Below are positions 43,999 through 58,700 of a stretch of 64,000 nucleotides of DNA, piece after piece (positions within the stretch are counted from its first letter, which is position 1; each line of letters begins with the position of its first letter). The DNA lies in assembly GCA_015501595.1 (NCBI GenBank), contig JADNRX010000005.1, positions 62,001-126,000 on the forward strand, read 5' to 3'. A model generated the notes under the pieces. The model was not told the DNA's origin and did no database searches. It was given only the letters and a program-made list of their open reading frames with translations. Source of the stretch: Hymenopellis radicata (taxonomy: Eukaryota; Basidiomycota; Agaricomycetes; Agaricales; Physalacriaceae). The translations under genes and the position numbers were made by a program.

Positions 43999-45074
43999 TT
44001 AAAACAAGACCAACTGTATCTTGCCAGCCTTTAATTCCCTCAATACCTGGGGACATCCTAGTACTGTCTGGAACACCTCGTTCCGCGTCTCCGGTATATC
44101 CAACAAATTGCGTTCCTTCGCGTCGCGGAAAGTAATATCCAACATAATATGCGAAATTTGCGAAACTGCCAATGCATCTACGAGGTTGATTAGCGCGACT
44201 CTGGTTATGTCCAAGACTACTCACCTGTCTCGCACAATAGCTTGCCCAGTCTTCCGGGAGTTCCGACCGCTGTACCGACTCTCGTTCTCTTCAAATACGT
44301 GACATGTTCTGCTAGCTTGAAATGCTTGGCAAACAGCTTTGCGACCTCTCCACCCTTTTCTCCTCTTAACTTTGGCGTCTTGAGCACCCGCGTCACGTCA
44401 GCGACGCGAAGTGCTGCGCCAGCAACAAAGATAAGCGTCGGTGATCCATTTGCCTTTGACCTTTGACCGAGTCGCGTGTGGAGACTTGGGACACCTAGCT
44501 ATTGATTAGTTGTGCATTACAATGTTGAGCTAAACCCACTTTTCATGATGAAATCCACTACCTGGTCAAGAGTACGAGGTCCTGTCCATGCGGTTGTATC
44601 AACGATAGCCGCAGCTGCATGGCAATAGATGAATATAAATTTACTGGTATGAAGCATCATGAACGCACCTGGTATGCGCTGATCTTCAATTTCGATGGCG
44701 GTCAAGTTGGGAAATGCTTTTTGTTGCAAGGTGAAGAGATAGTCGCTAATTTCGGAAGGAGAGTGGCCAGCAATGGAATCGATGAGTACAACAGGCAAAG
44801 GGTTTTCCGCCATTTTCCGTTTCTATTACAATGCAGTCAGCACTATACTGCAGAGAGATGCTTACTCGCTCACCTTGCGTTCCTTCAGCTTTTCCCTCCG
44901 TTTCCGTTTCTTCTCGACTGTATTCACAGTGCTTGGTCCTGGCTGTGGTTGTTCCTGCTCATTCTCCTCTTCACTAAAGTAGTCGCGAGTTTCCTCTACT
45001 TCCGCGGCAAGCCCATCGGATTCCAAGTCATTAAAAGCAAAATCGTCTTCGAGATCGTCGCCGGCGGTATGCAT
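43999..45074 (-). CDS. CMS1: CMS1 ribosome small-subunit biogenesis protein (CMSS1)
   Basis: MHTAGDDLEDDFAFNDLESD starts an acidic N-region, followed by a Lys/Arg-rich stretch (EKKRKRREKLKERK). The core contains SPTLIFVAGAALRVADVTRV, KLRGEKGGEVAKLFAKHFKL, YLKRTRVGTAVGTPGRLGKL, SQISHIMLDITFRDAKERNL and LLDIPETRNEVFQTVLG. These match the DEAD-like Cms1/CMSS1 family, nucleolar proteins found with the U3-containing 90S pre-ribosome; GTPGRL resembles a helicase motif although ATPase motifs are incomplete. Five introns are inferred. An upstream ATG at 45175 (MPFLFAPSSTT) could add an exon. Start codons of CMS1 and TELO2 are about 160 bp apart, head-to-head. Confidence 0.85.
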
Positions 45075-45234
45075 GTTGGGAAGATAATCTGCAGTTTGGT
45101 AACTCTAGTGAAAATGCAGGTTTGAGGTGCCGAGTGGCACACCGAGGTCGTCGAGGAAGGAGCAAAGAGGAATGGCATTTTATTCAAAAGTATTTGTTGC
45201 CACGTGAAGCGGCCCGGATTACCGCTGCTTGACC

Positions 45235-48200
45235 ATGGACCACGAAGGCGCGGATCCTGTCCGAGAAATAATCAAGCAGCTGCAGGCCCCAGTCCCGGAC
45301 CTGTCAACTCTGCTTTCCCTCCTTGCTGGTCCCCTCGACTGTCTTGGTCTTCTCCCACCGCGTTTTCAACAAAACAATGCCAACCCTCTTCCCAAAGGTG
45401 CTGTTCACATCGCTCGGCACATTCCATCCATGCAACGCGCCATAGTTGAGCACATCTATCCAACATGGGAACCGGTTCTTTCCCAAGACGGTTCTCAGTG
45501 TCTCCTCCAGCAATACTTTTGTCCAGACACCTTTCATTTCGCCTTGCACACATCCGGATCGGTCGCCTTGCAGGCATATTCTACTCTCCTCTCGACGTGT
45601 CTTTCCCAGCAATGTATCATGCTCCTAGAGATGCTGACCCAGAGCTATCCTGTCGATAGGTTGCATTCAGCTATCTTCTCCGCCACAAGGACTGAAGTTC
45701 GCGTGGAAATGACATGGGAAGATTATATTCAAAACGTCGTTGCGGTGCCTGCGAAAGTGGCGAACTATGTTGGGACCGGAGCCATCCCTGTCATTCTGCA
45801 GCAGGGGAACTATTTCAATCACTTATCGACGCGTTGTGAGTGTCTGATTTACTCTTTGTCCTCTGAGGGAGCACGCAAGCGCGGTGAGTATACACTCCAT
45901 TGGTCAAACGTCATTAAATGCTCGATTTATAGGATCGTCGACTTCTTTGACATACCTGCTGACAAAACTGGTCAATCTGGGTCTCTTCCCATCCAGCATA
46001 CCCGAATTACCTTCCCAGTCATCTTTCTTTCACACTGCACTGCCTGTTATTCGCAAAAGAGCGGTCGTTGAACAAGATCAAAATTACTGTGCCTTCTGGA
46101 GCGAGCTCTTATTTGGAATGCCTTCGACGCTTACCATTCAAGCAATCTTGTCTTCCCTCTTCTTCTCTCTGGAGGGAATGGATTTTGAGCTTGAGAGCGA
46201 TCCACTACACAGAGGGACGGTGAAGAGGGAAGCCCTTTTTCTTCGAGCTTTCCTTGGAGACCCGGAGATGTATAGTACAGAGCAGTGCGAGGTTGTGTTC
46301 TCTGTGGTTTTGGGACGCGACTTCACAATCGCTCACGCTCGAGTCTTTGTGTGCTGGCTTTCGAGCGTTAGTAATTCGAAAAGTATGTACTGAAGTACCG
46401 ACGTATCGAAACAGACCACTTAATTCAAACCTATCATAGCTTTGGAAAGCTTTCTCGACGAACTCATCACCAAATGGTCGTCTGCAGATCATGTCAAACA
46501 CTCCTTGCTCTCTCGGCATCGCTGTAAGCCCTATCATCTGCTGAAATGTCAAGTCATTGACGAACGAGCAGATTTAACATCACTCTTGGTTCTATCTCTT
46601 TCGTATCTTGACCAAGGATCTCCGTACCTCTCCTCGATGGCAACGACCGGGCGATTTATTACAGGCGTTGGTTCCTACATCAACCATTTGGACAATTCTG
46701 TTCGACTATGTGGAATGCTAGCAGCGGAAATCGTGGCGTCTTCCTCTGGTCGACAACTAGATTTTGGCGTGTGGGAAGGAAACGAACCCTCCAAGACATG
46801 GGCAAGATCTTTACGAGAGCTCCTTCGTTCTCGTGACAGGGACGTAGATCTAAGTACACTTCCGGAAAACGACCATGTACACCCTGATTCGACTGCAACC
46901 CCGGATGCACCAGAATCTGCGCCAGCGGCATCTATCATCGTCAACGCCGCTGGCTACGACTCGGACGATTCTATGACGGGATATCAATCGCCCTCATCTT
47001 CACGGTCGCCATCGCCTACTCCTTCAGAGCTCGACGAGCGAGAAAAAGATCCCTCGTTGAATGTTACTACGAAAAAGGTTCAGCGGCCAGTTTACCTGGC
47101 GCAATTGGGCGAACTGTTACGGGGCTCCAATGCCTTCAATGGGACAGATAGCGCCCATGAAGCTGATCAAATGGAGATGGCTCTCATCCACGGAGAAGAC
47201 CTAATTCGAAGAAAGCAGTTTTTTGGAACTGAACTCGGTTCGTCCTACTCTTCATACATCGACGACTAGATTGAAACGTGTCATGTAGAAGAGAACGCGG
47301 TCAATCTTGTGCACGGGTACCTAAATCTCACAGATAAGTTCGAGCTCGATAATTTCAACAAACATTGCCAAGCGGGTCTAGTAGCCCTCGTGGCGTGCTC
47401 TCCTACCAAAGCGGCTCCGTGCGTTAACATTTTGCGTCGATTCTGCCAGGTGTTAACAGACCGATCGTAGATCCATTGTTGAAGAGTTCTTCAAGAACCA
47501 GTATTCCATAGAACATCGACACATGATGCTGAACGCGCTGGTCTTGGGTGCTCAGGAACTGAGCGGCTTACCAAAAGTGCCGTCCTTTCCTAGCAAAGCT
47601 CTTCCCCCTGCTCTACACGACAAATATGCGCCCCAAATTGCTGCAGGACCAGTGCCACGACTTTTGGCCGATGTCGTTCAGTCTGTATATCGTGAAGAGA
47701 AAGATACGTCGACAAACGAAGCCAATCGCCCTCGAGAACGCCGCTTGCGCATCCGACAACCTGTGGGGATTTCTGAAAATGTCGACGAAGCTCCTCCCAA
47801 AGCCGCAACATTTACATCAGTCGCGGCAGAGCATTTCCTGGGACCCCTCTTAAATCGATTTTGGATATTCCTAAGGGATGAACAGACGCGAGAGGATCGC
47901 ACCGCACACTTGAAGGGGAGGCAACAGTATTACGGTGCGGGGACTGGCCTCATTCTTAATCCCATCGTGTTGGGCTACTTTATCAATTCCTTGTGCGTCT
48001 TGATGCACTTGGCAAGACATGCACCCGAATGGTCTGCCGTCCTCGCCCCGGATGCTCTAGAGTTGGCTGTTTCTGTTGGTACGAAGCCAGTCTCACGACT
48101 GGAGGAGGAAGAGGGCTCTGAGGATTTGGGAGACGAGAGATCAGATGCCGTGAATAAAAAACAGGCGTCGATTTTGACATCGGTGCTTGAGCTCATTCTG

Positions 48201-48443
48201 GTGGTTCTTGACTCTGCTTTAGACTTGGATGAAGGGAGGTCATTGAGCCTGGAACACACGTCGTTGATGTTGGGAATTCGTGAATGGACAGCGAGTCTAT
48301 TCACTCATTTGGATAGCGGGCTGAGGGCGCAAGGCAGTGGTGGGTCTGCAGAGACGAACCTTCCAAGAGCTTGTGCGAATGTAGTTATCAAAGCTGACTT
48401 GATAATTAACAAATGGAAGCGGTCTATGATAGATATTTTGTAA
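45235..48443 (+). CDS. TEL2: Telomere length regulation protein TELO2/Tel2
   Basis: MDHEGADPVREIIKQLQAPV begins an all-helical repeat protein of about 960 residues: ARHIPSMQRAIVEHIYPTWE, LLQQYFCPDTFHFALHTSGS, TWEDYIQNVVAVPAKVANYV, then SSTSLTYLLTKLVNLGLFPS, SVRLCGMLAAEIVASSSGRQ, an acidic/Ser linker (DSDDSMTGYQSPSSSRSP), and the conserved C-terminal block SIEHRHMMLNALVLGAQELS with VAAEHFLGPLLNRFW and NPIVLGYFINSLCVLMHLA. Tel2 works with Tti1/Tti2 and Hsp90 to mature PIKK kinases (TOR, ATM, ATR). Six introns are inferred. Joining exons across 45836-45932 needs a 12-nt micro-exon. The stop at 48443 follows SMIDIL. Confidence 0.87.
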
Positions 48444-48546
48444 ATGTAGCGCACTGTAGGGAATTACGCTCACGCGATTGGCTGGTGTTTCACGTGCGCC
48501 CGACTCTCGTCTCCACCTTCAATTCGGTTCGTCCGTTTACTCACCG

Positions 48547-49528
48547 ATGTTGTCCGCGCTGTCATCCCGCCTGGCGTCGCGCACCCTGTCGCGGGGTATC
48601 TCAACGACATGCGCACGGCGCTCCGATGCTCTCTTCGTGGTGCGTGCGCTGTTCTTCGCGGTGCAGACATCCAGCTCACTGTAAACAGCATAGGGATACA
48701 GAGCACAACAACCCCAAGGCATGTTCGCCACGATGGTCGACCACTCTGTCATCTTATTTGCTCCGTATAGATTGCGTTCGAGTTTGACGGCGAGAACAAG
48801 AAGAGAGCAGACGAAATCATCTCCCGATATCCCCCACAATACAAGAAGGCCGCAGTCATACCACTCCTCGACTTGGGACAGCGCCAAAACAAGGGATGGA
48901 CGAGTATCAGCGTGATGAACTATGTGGCAAAACTGCTGGAATGCCACCAATGCGGGTCTATGAAGTGGCTACTTTTTACACCATGTTCAACCGGTGCGTT
49001 CTGCTCGTGTGTGCAGGCGATGTCCTTTTTTACCCATGCTTTTAGGGAACCTATCGGCGAGCACTTTGTACAAGTCTGCACAACCACACCATGTATGCTA
49101 CGCGGCTCTACCGATATTCTCAACACCGTATGCAGCCACCTCGGCGGCATACATCCTGGCGAAACTACGAAAGATGGTAAATTCACTGTGGTCGAGGTCG
49201 AGTGCCAGGGCGCGTGTAGCAATGCCCCCATGGTTGTCATTGGAGACGATTTCTATGTACGCTCACTTCTCCCTTGCCCCGTCATTCTTTAATTCGTTTC
49301 TGTAGGAGGACTTGACTCCAGAATCGACCAAGAAGATCCTCGATGCATTCGCCTCTGGTTCCAAGCCAAAGCCTGGTCCCCAGAGTAGCCGTCAAACAAG
49401 CGAAAACTCTGCCGGATTAACAACATTGACGACAGAGGTCCGTCGCTTTTTCATGCTCATTCACAATCAAATAACACTACGTCTAGCCCTACGGTCCTGG
49501 AGAGTTCTGTACTCCCGAGTTCCAATAA
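48547..49528 (+). CDS. NDUFV2: NADH:ubiquinone oxidoreductase 24-kDa subunit (NDUFV2)
   Basis: [20 protein letters not shown] is a mitochondrial presequence. [60 protein letters not shown] and TFYTMFNR give the N-domain. The thioredoxin-like ferredoxin domain has [2Fe-2S] cysteines in [13 protein letters not shown] and [14 protein letters not shown], and [18 protein letters not shown] follows; the end is [13 protein letters not shown]. It is a matrix-arm core subunit of complex I carrying cluster N1a. Six introns are inferred; one has a donor inside the [18 protein letters not shown] junction. Starts about 100 bp after TELO2 on the same strand. Confidence 0.92.
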
Positions 49529-49600
49529 TGTTATAATTTGCGAATAGATTATTGTTAAGAGGCATGCATTTTAGTCCGTATAGTCCGCTCGTGAAATGTC

Positions 49601-51649
49601 CTAATCGTCACCTTCACCATCGTCATACCCGTACGCGCCTTCATCCATTTGTGGCAAGCGGTGGATTATGTAGCTAGTATCGAGCGTCAGTGTATTGATC
49701 ATTGGACGCTGCGCAGACGTACTTGATTTCTTCTTTCAAATCGTGACAATATCGATCTGAAAAATGTAAGCAAGGATGACTCTGCTGCAATCGAGAAACA
49801 TATTTACCAAGAGGTAAATCACCACCATCGTCACCTGCGTTGAAACATTATCAGCCGAGAGGTCAGAAACAAAGTGGAGGGTACGAACCGAAGGGCATCT
49901 CAATTTCGTCCGCGATTCCTTCGATTCCCATGAAGGTGAAGGCGACCACGGTGACGAGAGGAATCATGGTCCACCCAAGATCGTTCACCAACGTGAGCGG
50001 TAAAGCGAAAAGATACAAAGTCACACATTGTTTGAGATGAATACCATCTGAAGACGCGTCAATCTGGGTACTATGTCTCGATCACGATGCGTACAAGAGA
50101 CGGGAATGGGCGTGTTGGCGACTCTCTCCATGGCAGTAAGTTGATCCACCATGCTTTGCACCCTAAGGAAAAGAAGTCAACAGTTTCTTCAAAGATGTAG
50201 CCACGAGACGTACAGTGCATTCATGGCGTTAGTACCTAGAAAAGAGGGTAAGAACGAACGTCCAAAGCGATGGGTAACTTTCTTGCCCACCTGCAGGTCC
50301 AACCGTTTCCAAGAGTCCTTCGCGTCGGAAGTAGAACAACGTCCGTGTTATTTCATGAGCGATGCTGATTGCACGTCACATTCATCATCTTGATGACTGC
50401 AACAATGGAAGATACATACATGAGAGGAAGCGGCAGTGATGCATCCGGGAAGAAATCGACGGTTTGGTGGCTACCACTCAATAAAGGTGTGCTCTGTCCA
50501 AACTTCTGCTTGCTCCGCTTCGGACGTACGCGCTTCGTAGCATCGCCTTTCGTGATATTGATTATTTCCGGCGATGTGCGTCCGCTGATAGGTGTCGCCT
50601 GCCCACTGGTTCCTGCGCCGTGCGTGTGAGCCTCCAAAGAAGTATTGCGCGTCGCAGCGTATGATTCGAATGCATCAATCTTGTGGCCGTACATGGTATC
50701 GTCGTAACGAGCAAAAGAGGCAGGGAGAACTCCACGGTAATCCTCCCAAGTAATCCCGTCTTCACCTCGGAGATAATGCTTTACTGCAAATGCAAAGGAG
50801 AGACAGAGCTGTAGAGTATCCGTTTTGCGACGTCGGAGTTGAGCTGCAGTAATTGGGGTGAGTGACGATTTGCCTTTGACATCTTGGTCGGCAGGAGGTA
50901 GAGCGACGTTGACCCATATCTGACGAGATAGATTCCGGATATTAGATGTCATCCCAGCAAATGATTTTCGGCCTTCCCAATAACGGTCATACGAGGTTCT
51001 AGATAGAATGGGTCAGGAAGAGGAGAACATTGATTGTCATGGGTGCATACGAGTTCCTACAATCAAAGTCGAATGAATTTCAGAAACGTATATAGTATAG
51101 AAGGCGCACCTGAAGACGAGAATGAGACCAACGACGACAGACAATAGCGGTACAATCGAGTTGGTCAGAACTAGTTTATAGCCCTTCGACCACGCAACAG
51201 TAACAGCAGTGGCAAAGAGGGTAACAGTGATAACTGGGCCCACTATGCGTCCAATGATCTGTAGCATTTAGATTAATCCTGGAGTCGCATGCCAGCGAGA
51301 AGAACGATACGAACGCTTCCTTTGATACGAAAGACATCGGGAAGCCACGAATACTGCAACAGCAATGAGCTTATTGACCACTAGAGCTAAGCACATGTGC
51401 GTACTCGTCGCAGATATTTCCTCTTCATGCGGGGAGCCTGGATGACAATTGACAATGAGTGGGGCTGTACAGAATAGAGGACACACCTGGAATTTTGGGA
51501 GAACCGAGGCAAATGAGCTCTTCATAGTCGTCGGCATACTTTCGTTCATGGTCGTCCCATTAAACGAGCTACAAGAGCAGAAACAGCAAAGAAACAGAGA
51601 AACAGTTGCTAATCGCTCCTGGCAACCAGTCCTTATTCTCAAATGACAT
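49601..51649 (-). CDS. Bestrophin/UPF0187-family chloride channel-like membrane protein
   Basis: MSFENKDW may be exon 1; clear family sequence runs from MNESMPTTMKSSFASVLPKF (51549). Blocks are RIVGPVITVTLFATAVTVAW, LTNSIVPLLSVVVGLILVFR, TSYDRYWEGRKSFAGMTS, NIRNLSRQIWVNVALPPADQ, the middle GEDGITWEDYRGVLPASFAR, the variable cytosolic loop, YIAHEITRTLFYFRREGLLE, LGWTMIPLVTVVAFTFMGIE and GIADEIEMPFG, ending MDEGAYGYDDGEGDD. The NSIVPLLSVVVGLILVFR and SYDRYWEGR motifs are typical of fungal/bacterial bestrophin-like (RFP-TM) proteins, which form pentameric anion channels. About nine introns are inferred. The first exon is uncertain. Confidence 0.8.
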
Positions 51650-52400
51650 CGGCCCGAGTTATGTAAGGGTTATCCCCTTTCGACTCACCTCCCAACTTCA
51701 CGCGAAGTACTTTCATCAGGTGAAGACCCTCATTGTCAGCTCTGCAACTGTAACAAGCTCAATCGGCGTGACATCCTAGATATGAATGAATAATGCGCAT
51801 TCCCAATCGCATTCCAAGTCCCCTACTGTCAACGACAAGAAACGCTAGTGGCACTACTCGCGAACACCTCGAAGGTTTCCTGAAGCGTATTCCACGAAGC
51901 ATGATGCAACACGAGCGTCGGTGGCGCGTTCGAGCTATTCGGAGCGCCTTTCAGTAATTTGCTGAGTCAAGAGAACTTACTTCGCCGGCGTTGCTTCGCC
52001 GATTTTAAATACTTACTACATAGTAAGCAGAAGCGCATCAGATTCCAGTGACATGGCAGTATCGCAGCAAGCCTGATCATGACCAACGAGTACCGTAACT
52101 GATTGGAGCTGCGCCACACGGAATCCAGTGGAATACGTGTATGCATCGATAGTACTAGCAGTGTATGTACATAACCCACCTCGAACACGCGTGAGAAGAA
52201 CTGATGAGGCCTGATAAAGTACGAAATGATTGATGCTTATAACGAAACCTGGACCGTTTGATACGCCCATGAGGATTTGATGCTTCGCGTCACGACGAAC
52301 TGATCTTCGACGACGACATTCGGAATGGAAAAAAACCTACCTGAGGGATGCGTGTACCGCGCGCTGTGAGAAGAACTCGAGACGATCGTTCTTGACTTTG
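51650..52400. other. Intergenic, no gene seen
   Basis: About 0.75 kb upstream of the bestrophin-like gene. No coding frame with recognisable content. Confidence 0.45.
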
Positions 52401-52406
52401 ATTTTT

Positions 52407-52700
52407 TTAAATTACATAGAGTGAGACAGCCGGAAAGTAGGCCTCTCCGCTGTCAGGTGTAACGAATTCAGCCCAAATGTAATTGATAGCGGAGGTCTGA
52501 GGAATACATTCAAGAGAACGCGGGTCCTGTGGCACCATCGTTATCTCCCCAGTTCGGTTTATGAATGGAGTGGGTATCGACTTCGCGATCATGGGGACAA
52601 TACCTATTGAAATGGGACATGCACAGGACCAAGCTGCCCTTCGCGATGGAAAATGACACTCCGAATAGGTCGTGTGTCCCTTGAGAACACACTAAGCACG
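52407..52700 (-). other. Orphan coding-like fragment
   Basis: Minus-strand frames CSQGTHDLFGVSFSIAKGSL and then PTPFINRTGEITMVPQDPRS with TSAINYIWAEFVTPDSGEA end in a stop at 52407. Composition is coding-like, and a donor/acceptor pair near 52600 could join them. No start or family was found, so it may be the 3' part of a decayed gene. Confidence 0.25.
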
Positions 52701-52813
52701 CAGGGGTGACAAGCCGCTCAAATATTCAGTTTATATGCTACATCTCACCTCAGTATTCGTAACGCATACATATATACAGAAAGGAAAATCACAACAAACG
52801 ATACATCCGTGCT

Positions 52814-54233
<1,420 letters not shown>

Positions 54234-54467
54234 CTTGACGCCGTTTATAGGGCCATGTGTGGACATTGGGTAGGTGCTGGACGATGGCAAGGGGAACGGC
54301 GGGCGGGCGGCGGTGAAGGCGGGACTTTCGTGAATGGAGTGGTTGGTGTGCTGGGAAGGAAGACTCCAGCAGGGCGATCTGTCACAAGACTGCTTAGCAA
54401 AACAAGTATAAATAAGCAAACGCATTTCGAGGCCTACTATTATCCAGTCCGCGGGTCGTCGCGGTCG

Positions 54468-55720
54468 ATGTTGAGAAGCCTTGGGGCGAGTAACGCCAAT
54501 TTTTTTGGAAAACTTCTCTCCGTGAATTCCATCTATGACGCATTGACATTCCGGCAATCCCCACTCTCCTCCGTCCATTCGTGGCGTACGTCTTCTGAAT
54601 ATCTCTACGTAACCACAGCCCCTCCCGACTCTACTCTGCCAATCGATAGTTATATCGTCCCATCTCTATCATCCTTGGACAGCCTTCAACTCTCCGGCAC
54701 AACCCGATGTCATCTGTTCAGCCCAGAACACAATCCTTGCCGGTAACTCCCGTACATCCCCCTCACTGTCTCGCCACCAGATGATCTGCCCAACAATCCG
54801 GACAGCCTTCCATGAAGAGAACCTCCAACCAAAGCTGTCCGAGCGGGAGAAGGTCGCTGCAGAGCCATCTACAGCCTTTCATTCACACCTATTCAAAGCC
54901 GTCTCTTCTGATGGCGTTGCAATCTGCGTCGTCTCACTAGTTCTCATCAACCTTCTCGTCACAATGGGGCAGTACAGCGGCGACACCTGTCAACATAACG
55001 CCAGCGCGGTGATCCAAATACCGTCCAAGTGTGTATGTTAATGTGGGCCCTTGTAATAGTGAACTTGCACGTTCATTAAGCGCATTGACACCCACTATTG
55101 AAGCTTAGCGACTCAGTGACGTATCGCCGCAGACCATAGTGGTGACCGTAAATCTCCATTGAACGTGAAAGCTCTTAGGCTCTAATCCTTGTGTTCCTTG
55201 TTGCTCACTCCGCTTCAAATTCATTCACATTAACCTGTTCTTTCTAGGGCGGTACATTGGAAAATATAGATCGACTCACAAGGGCCTCGCTGGAAACATG
55301 CGACAATTGACAGCTGCGCTACTACCTCACATCATCAGGCGGTGGTTCAATCATTCCAGTCGCCGTCATCTTCGTACTTTACTCTGGTTCAAATGTTGTG
55401 CGGCCCCGTTTTCAAATCGTGTTCAACAGGTCGGCGACTTACACATTCTGGGGCGGCATGCAGCGTCCATTGATTCCAGACTCGCCGGTGCCTGCCCGAG
55501 GGGATCTCGCGTCACTCCGTTCATTACTTGCAAGCGCAGAGTTGTCTTCTTGTGTTACGCGCATCCGAGGACTTCATGTGAAAACGCGTATCACCGACTC
55601 AATGGTTTTCTACCCGGCGTCAACATGCAGAATTACTTAGGCGAGACAGCCGGCAACAGCACATATAAGTGTGGCTTCCCGTGTCCTCGCAGCTTCCCCG
55701 CTCGTTACCCTACACCCATC
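54468..55720 (+). other. Unclassified open frames, possibly one intron-rich gene
   Basis: Three plus-strand frames look coding but cannot be joined with confidence: MLRSLGASNANFFGKLLSVN to FSPEHNPCR (54468-54746), LQPKLSEREKVAAEPSTAFH with a hydrophobic VAICVVSLVLINLLVTM (54781-55041), and SGGGSIIPVAVIFVLYSG with SATYTFWGGMQRPLIPDSPV and later VTRIRGLHVKTRITDSM (about 55310-55640). Two of them contain a likely membrane helix. Introns at 54742-54780 and around 55025-55310 would be needed but bring stops in the simplest joins. It sits between GSK3 and the FUSC-like gene. No family recognised. Confidence 0.3.
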
Positions 55721-55738
55721 TTATAATTTGTGCTACGT

Positions 55739-58700
55739 ATGAAGCACCAGCCATCCGACAACTCGTTGGCGTCGGGCCACGAGCTCAAGGCTCCACCTCT
55801 TCCCACTCATGGCGAGGCTTCAGCTAAACAGGCATCATACTTTACGATGCCCGAGTGGGTCACGAAGAGTATCCGTTCCAAGAGAAACCTCAAGGTGCTT
55901 CTCCGATGTTCAGTAGCATGCTGGGCTGCATATGTCATTATCCTTCCCAACGCGTCCCTCAGGAAAATGGGGACTCTGTGCGCACCATCTCCTTTCCCTC
56001 TCCATCGATACCGCTCATCTTTCATAGTGCATTCTTTTCATTACTCACTAGTCTATTTTTGCCACCCTACATCCCTGTTCAACTTTTCTTTTTCGTACGT
56101 GTACACTGCACATATCCGATGGATCTTCGTTCACCTTCATATAGATGATGACTACTATAATGCTGGGAATGCTTCTCGGTTGGGGGCTAGGTGTGGCTGC
56201 CATGCGTGCAGCAAACGCATCTCGGAATCCGGCAACTCTTCAAGCAGCATATGCCGCTGTCAACGCGACGTGCGTTGTTTCATATGTTTGTCCGTGCTCA
56301 TCGTGATCTTGAAATTTTCAACAGAATATCGGCAACTCCAGCGTTCCAGCACAACCCTGTACTTGCCCAGACCACAGCTATCTACACCGGCGTGTTCCTT
56401 GATGAAAGGTGAGTACGAACAACTCCCTTACCTGCGTGAACTCAACAAGTGCCATCTCAGAGCATCAGCAGTATATGGCTGTTTCTTGGGAGCGACCTCG
56501 TTCATCATGGCTCTCTTCAGAGCTTACGCTCCGACTCTCATTTTTTTGAGTATCTTTGGAACAATTGCTAGTGCGTCATGACGCTAATCCTATAAACCTG
56601 CACTGACTTCAGTCTTGCACAGTTGATATATTCGCGGTAAGAAATGGAGCATCCATCATCGCCATATTCTAATTCTTGTTCCGTAGACTGTCGGACCGTT
56701 GTTCCCTGCTGCGAGGTACACCCTCCTCAGGTCAATGGCAATCTCTGTATCCTGTTACTTCGCCGTCGGCCTTGTCTGCACGATCTTGATCTTCCCGGAA
56801 ACGATGAATCATGCTGTTCTCAACGATCTTTCGGAGCAGCTGGACCGCTTAAGGGCTTTAGTCCAAGCACAGGATGATGTTCTCTCATTTCGGAGTGACG
56901 ATCTACAAGAAGAGATGGTTCAGCTGAACGAGAAGACGAAGAAAGCCCGCTCAGTGATCGTCGCCTCCCAGACTCAGCGTGCGTGTGATATCGTCTTGCC
57001 GTATGTTTACTGATTGTGTCCACTAGTGGCCGCTACTTCGCGATTCATTCATCTTGAGTTTAGCTGGGGAAAATGGAGTGGAGATGATGTTCTAGACCTC
57101 TTCGAACCGTTGCTTGCGTTGGTCACTCGCGTTGGTGAGTCTATGTATTCATTGTACAAAGCCTTCTCTTCATTCATTTTCATAGCCGCTCTTCAGAGCT
57201 TTGGACAGATGCTCTGCATGTCACAGCACATGTTTGATACACCTCATGTTCCTAATATGCCGGACACTAGCGACACATATCTCCTTCGCCAGGTTCACGA
57301 ACTGAACACCGTCGTGGAAGAGGAACATAAGGTTCGCATCTTGGACATCCTGCCAATACTCGATGAGTCGACGCGTGAACTACGCGCCGCTTGTTTGCAA
57401 GGAATTGAGAGTATCAAACGATCGTTGGATCTTGTCAACAAAAGTCGGTGGGGAAGCAATCCGGACATGGACGGTGCTGTGCGGGATGGTCTGGAATCAG
57501 ACACCGCGCGTCTTCAGGAGGCCGTTCACGCGTTCAAGGAGGAACATCGTCTTGAGCTGCTCAAACCCTTCGTTCCGATTGTTGAAAATCACGTGTTGAA
57601 GAATGCTCTTCCGCTGCGGTCATTGTACGTCTCCTACGTCTTCGGGTCGACGATGGTGGGAGTGGCCGAGGCGACCATTGGGTTGATGATTCTTGTTGGG
57701 GACACGATGGAGAAGCGGAGGAAGAACCGGCTCTGGGCACCCACAGGTTTGAGGAAGCTCTGGAAGATCCTCAGTGCGCGCGGCGATCAGAATAACGGTG
57801 TCCTTGGGGAAGACGTGTCGCCACATCCCGCTGGTGGAAACATCACGGCTGAAGAAGAGATGAACTACCGTGAGTGGGATATTTCCTCGGCGTTGAAAGC
57901 TCGGCGGCTGAGTGTCCGAAAGGCCGTGACCCGGACAGTAGCGCTCCAACAAACGCGTTCCAGAAGTTTATGCACGTCCTGTCTCTGCTTTGGAGATGGA
58001 TGCAGACGCCCGAATTCATCGTGAGTACGTTTCATACCAGTTTACGAACACCGTGATCAACTAGCTATCTCAGTTCGCATTGAAATACGTGATCATCAGT
58101 ATCGCTTTGTGGATTCCTGCCGTCGTTAACAAATCAGCTGGTACGGGATACACTTGCCAGGGCGTCCGGCGCAAATACTGATGATGGATATACAGCTTTC
58201 TATTATAGGGAGAAGGGTATCTGGTATGTTTTCTTTGATAGGCACAGCTGTAGCGTTCTAACAAGTCGCAGGGCGCTCATCATGGCCCAGACCATGATAA
58301 ACCTATATGCCGCTGACCAAATTTTCAACCTCGTAACGCGCTTGATTGGCACGTTCCTTGGACTCGTGATGGGTCTTTTGGTCTGGTATTTGGGTATGCG
58401 GCCGTGTCCTAGTTTTGGAGTGAAGGCTAATGTCACTGAACATCAGGCAACGCAAAGAGTGTCGGTAGTCCGTATGGCTCCGCTGCCGCCGTGGCGGCGT
58501 TCATACCTGTTATTGTTTTCATTCGTGTCTTTTCTCCGGTTCAATATGTTCAGGGTGTTATTCTGGGATGTGTGCGTATTAATAGCACGGTCGAGGAACG
58601 TTTGCTGACTTGTTTCTTCGTCTAGGCAACGTTCGCGCTGGTTATTGGCTACTCTTGGGTAGACGGCCATACCACTCAGATTGTCACTCCTGGTACGGAT

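Noticed and set aside
48470..48950. Minus-strand frames opposite NDUFV2
   Set aside because: Antisense shadows of a clearly conserved complex I subunit.
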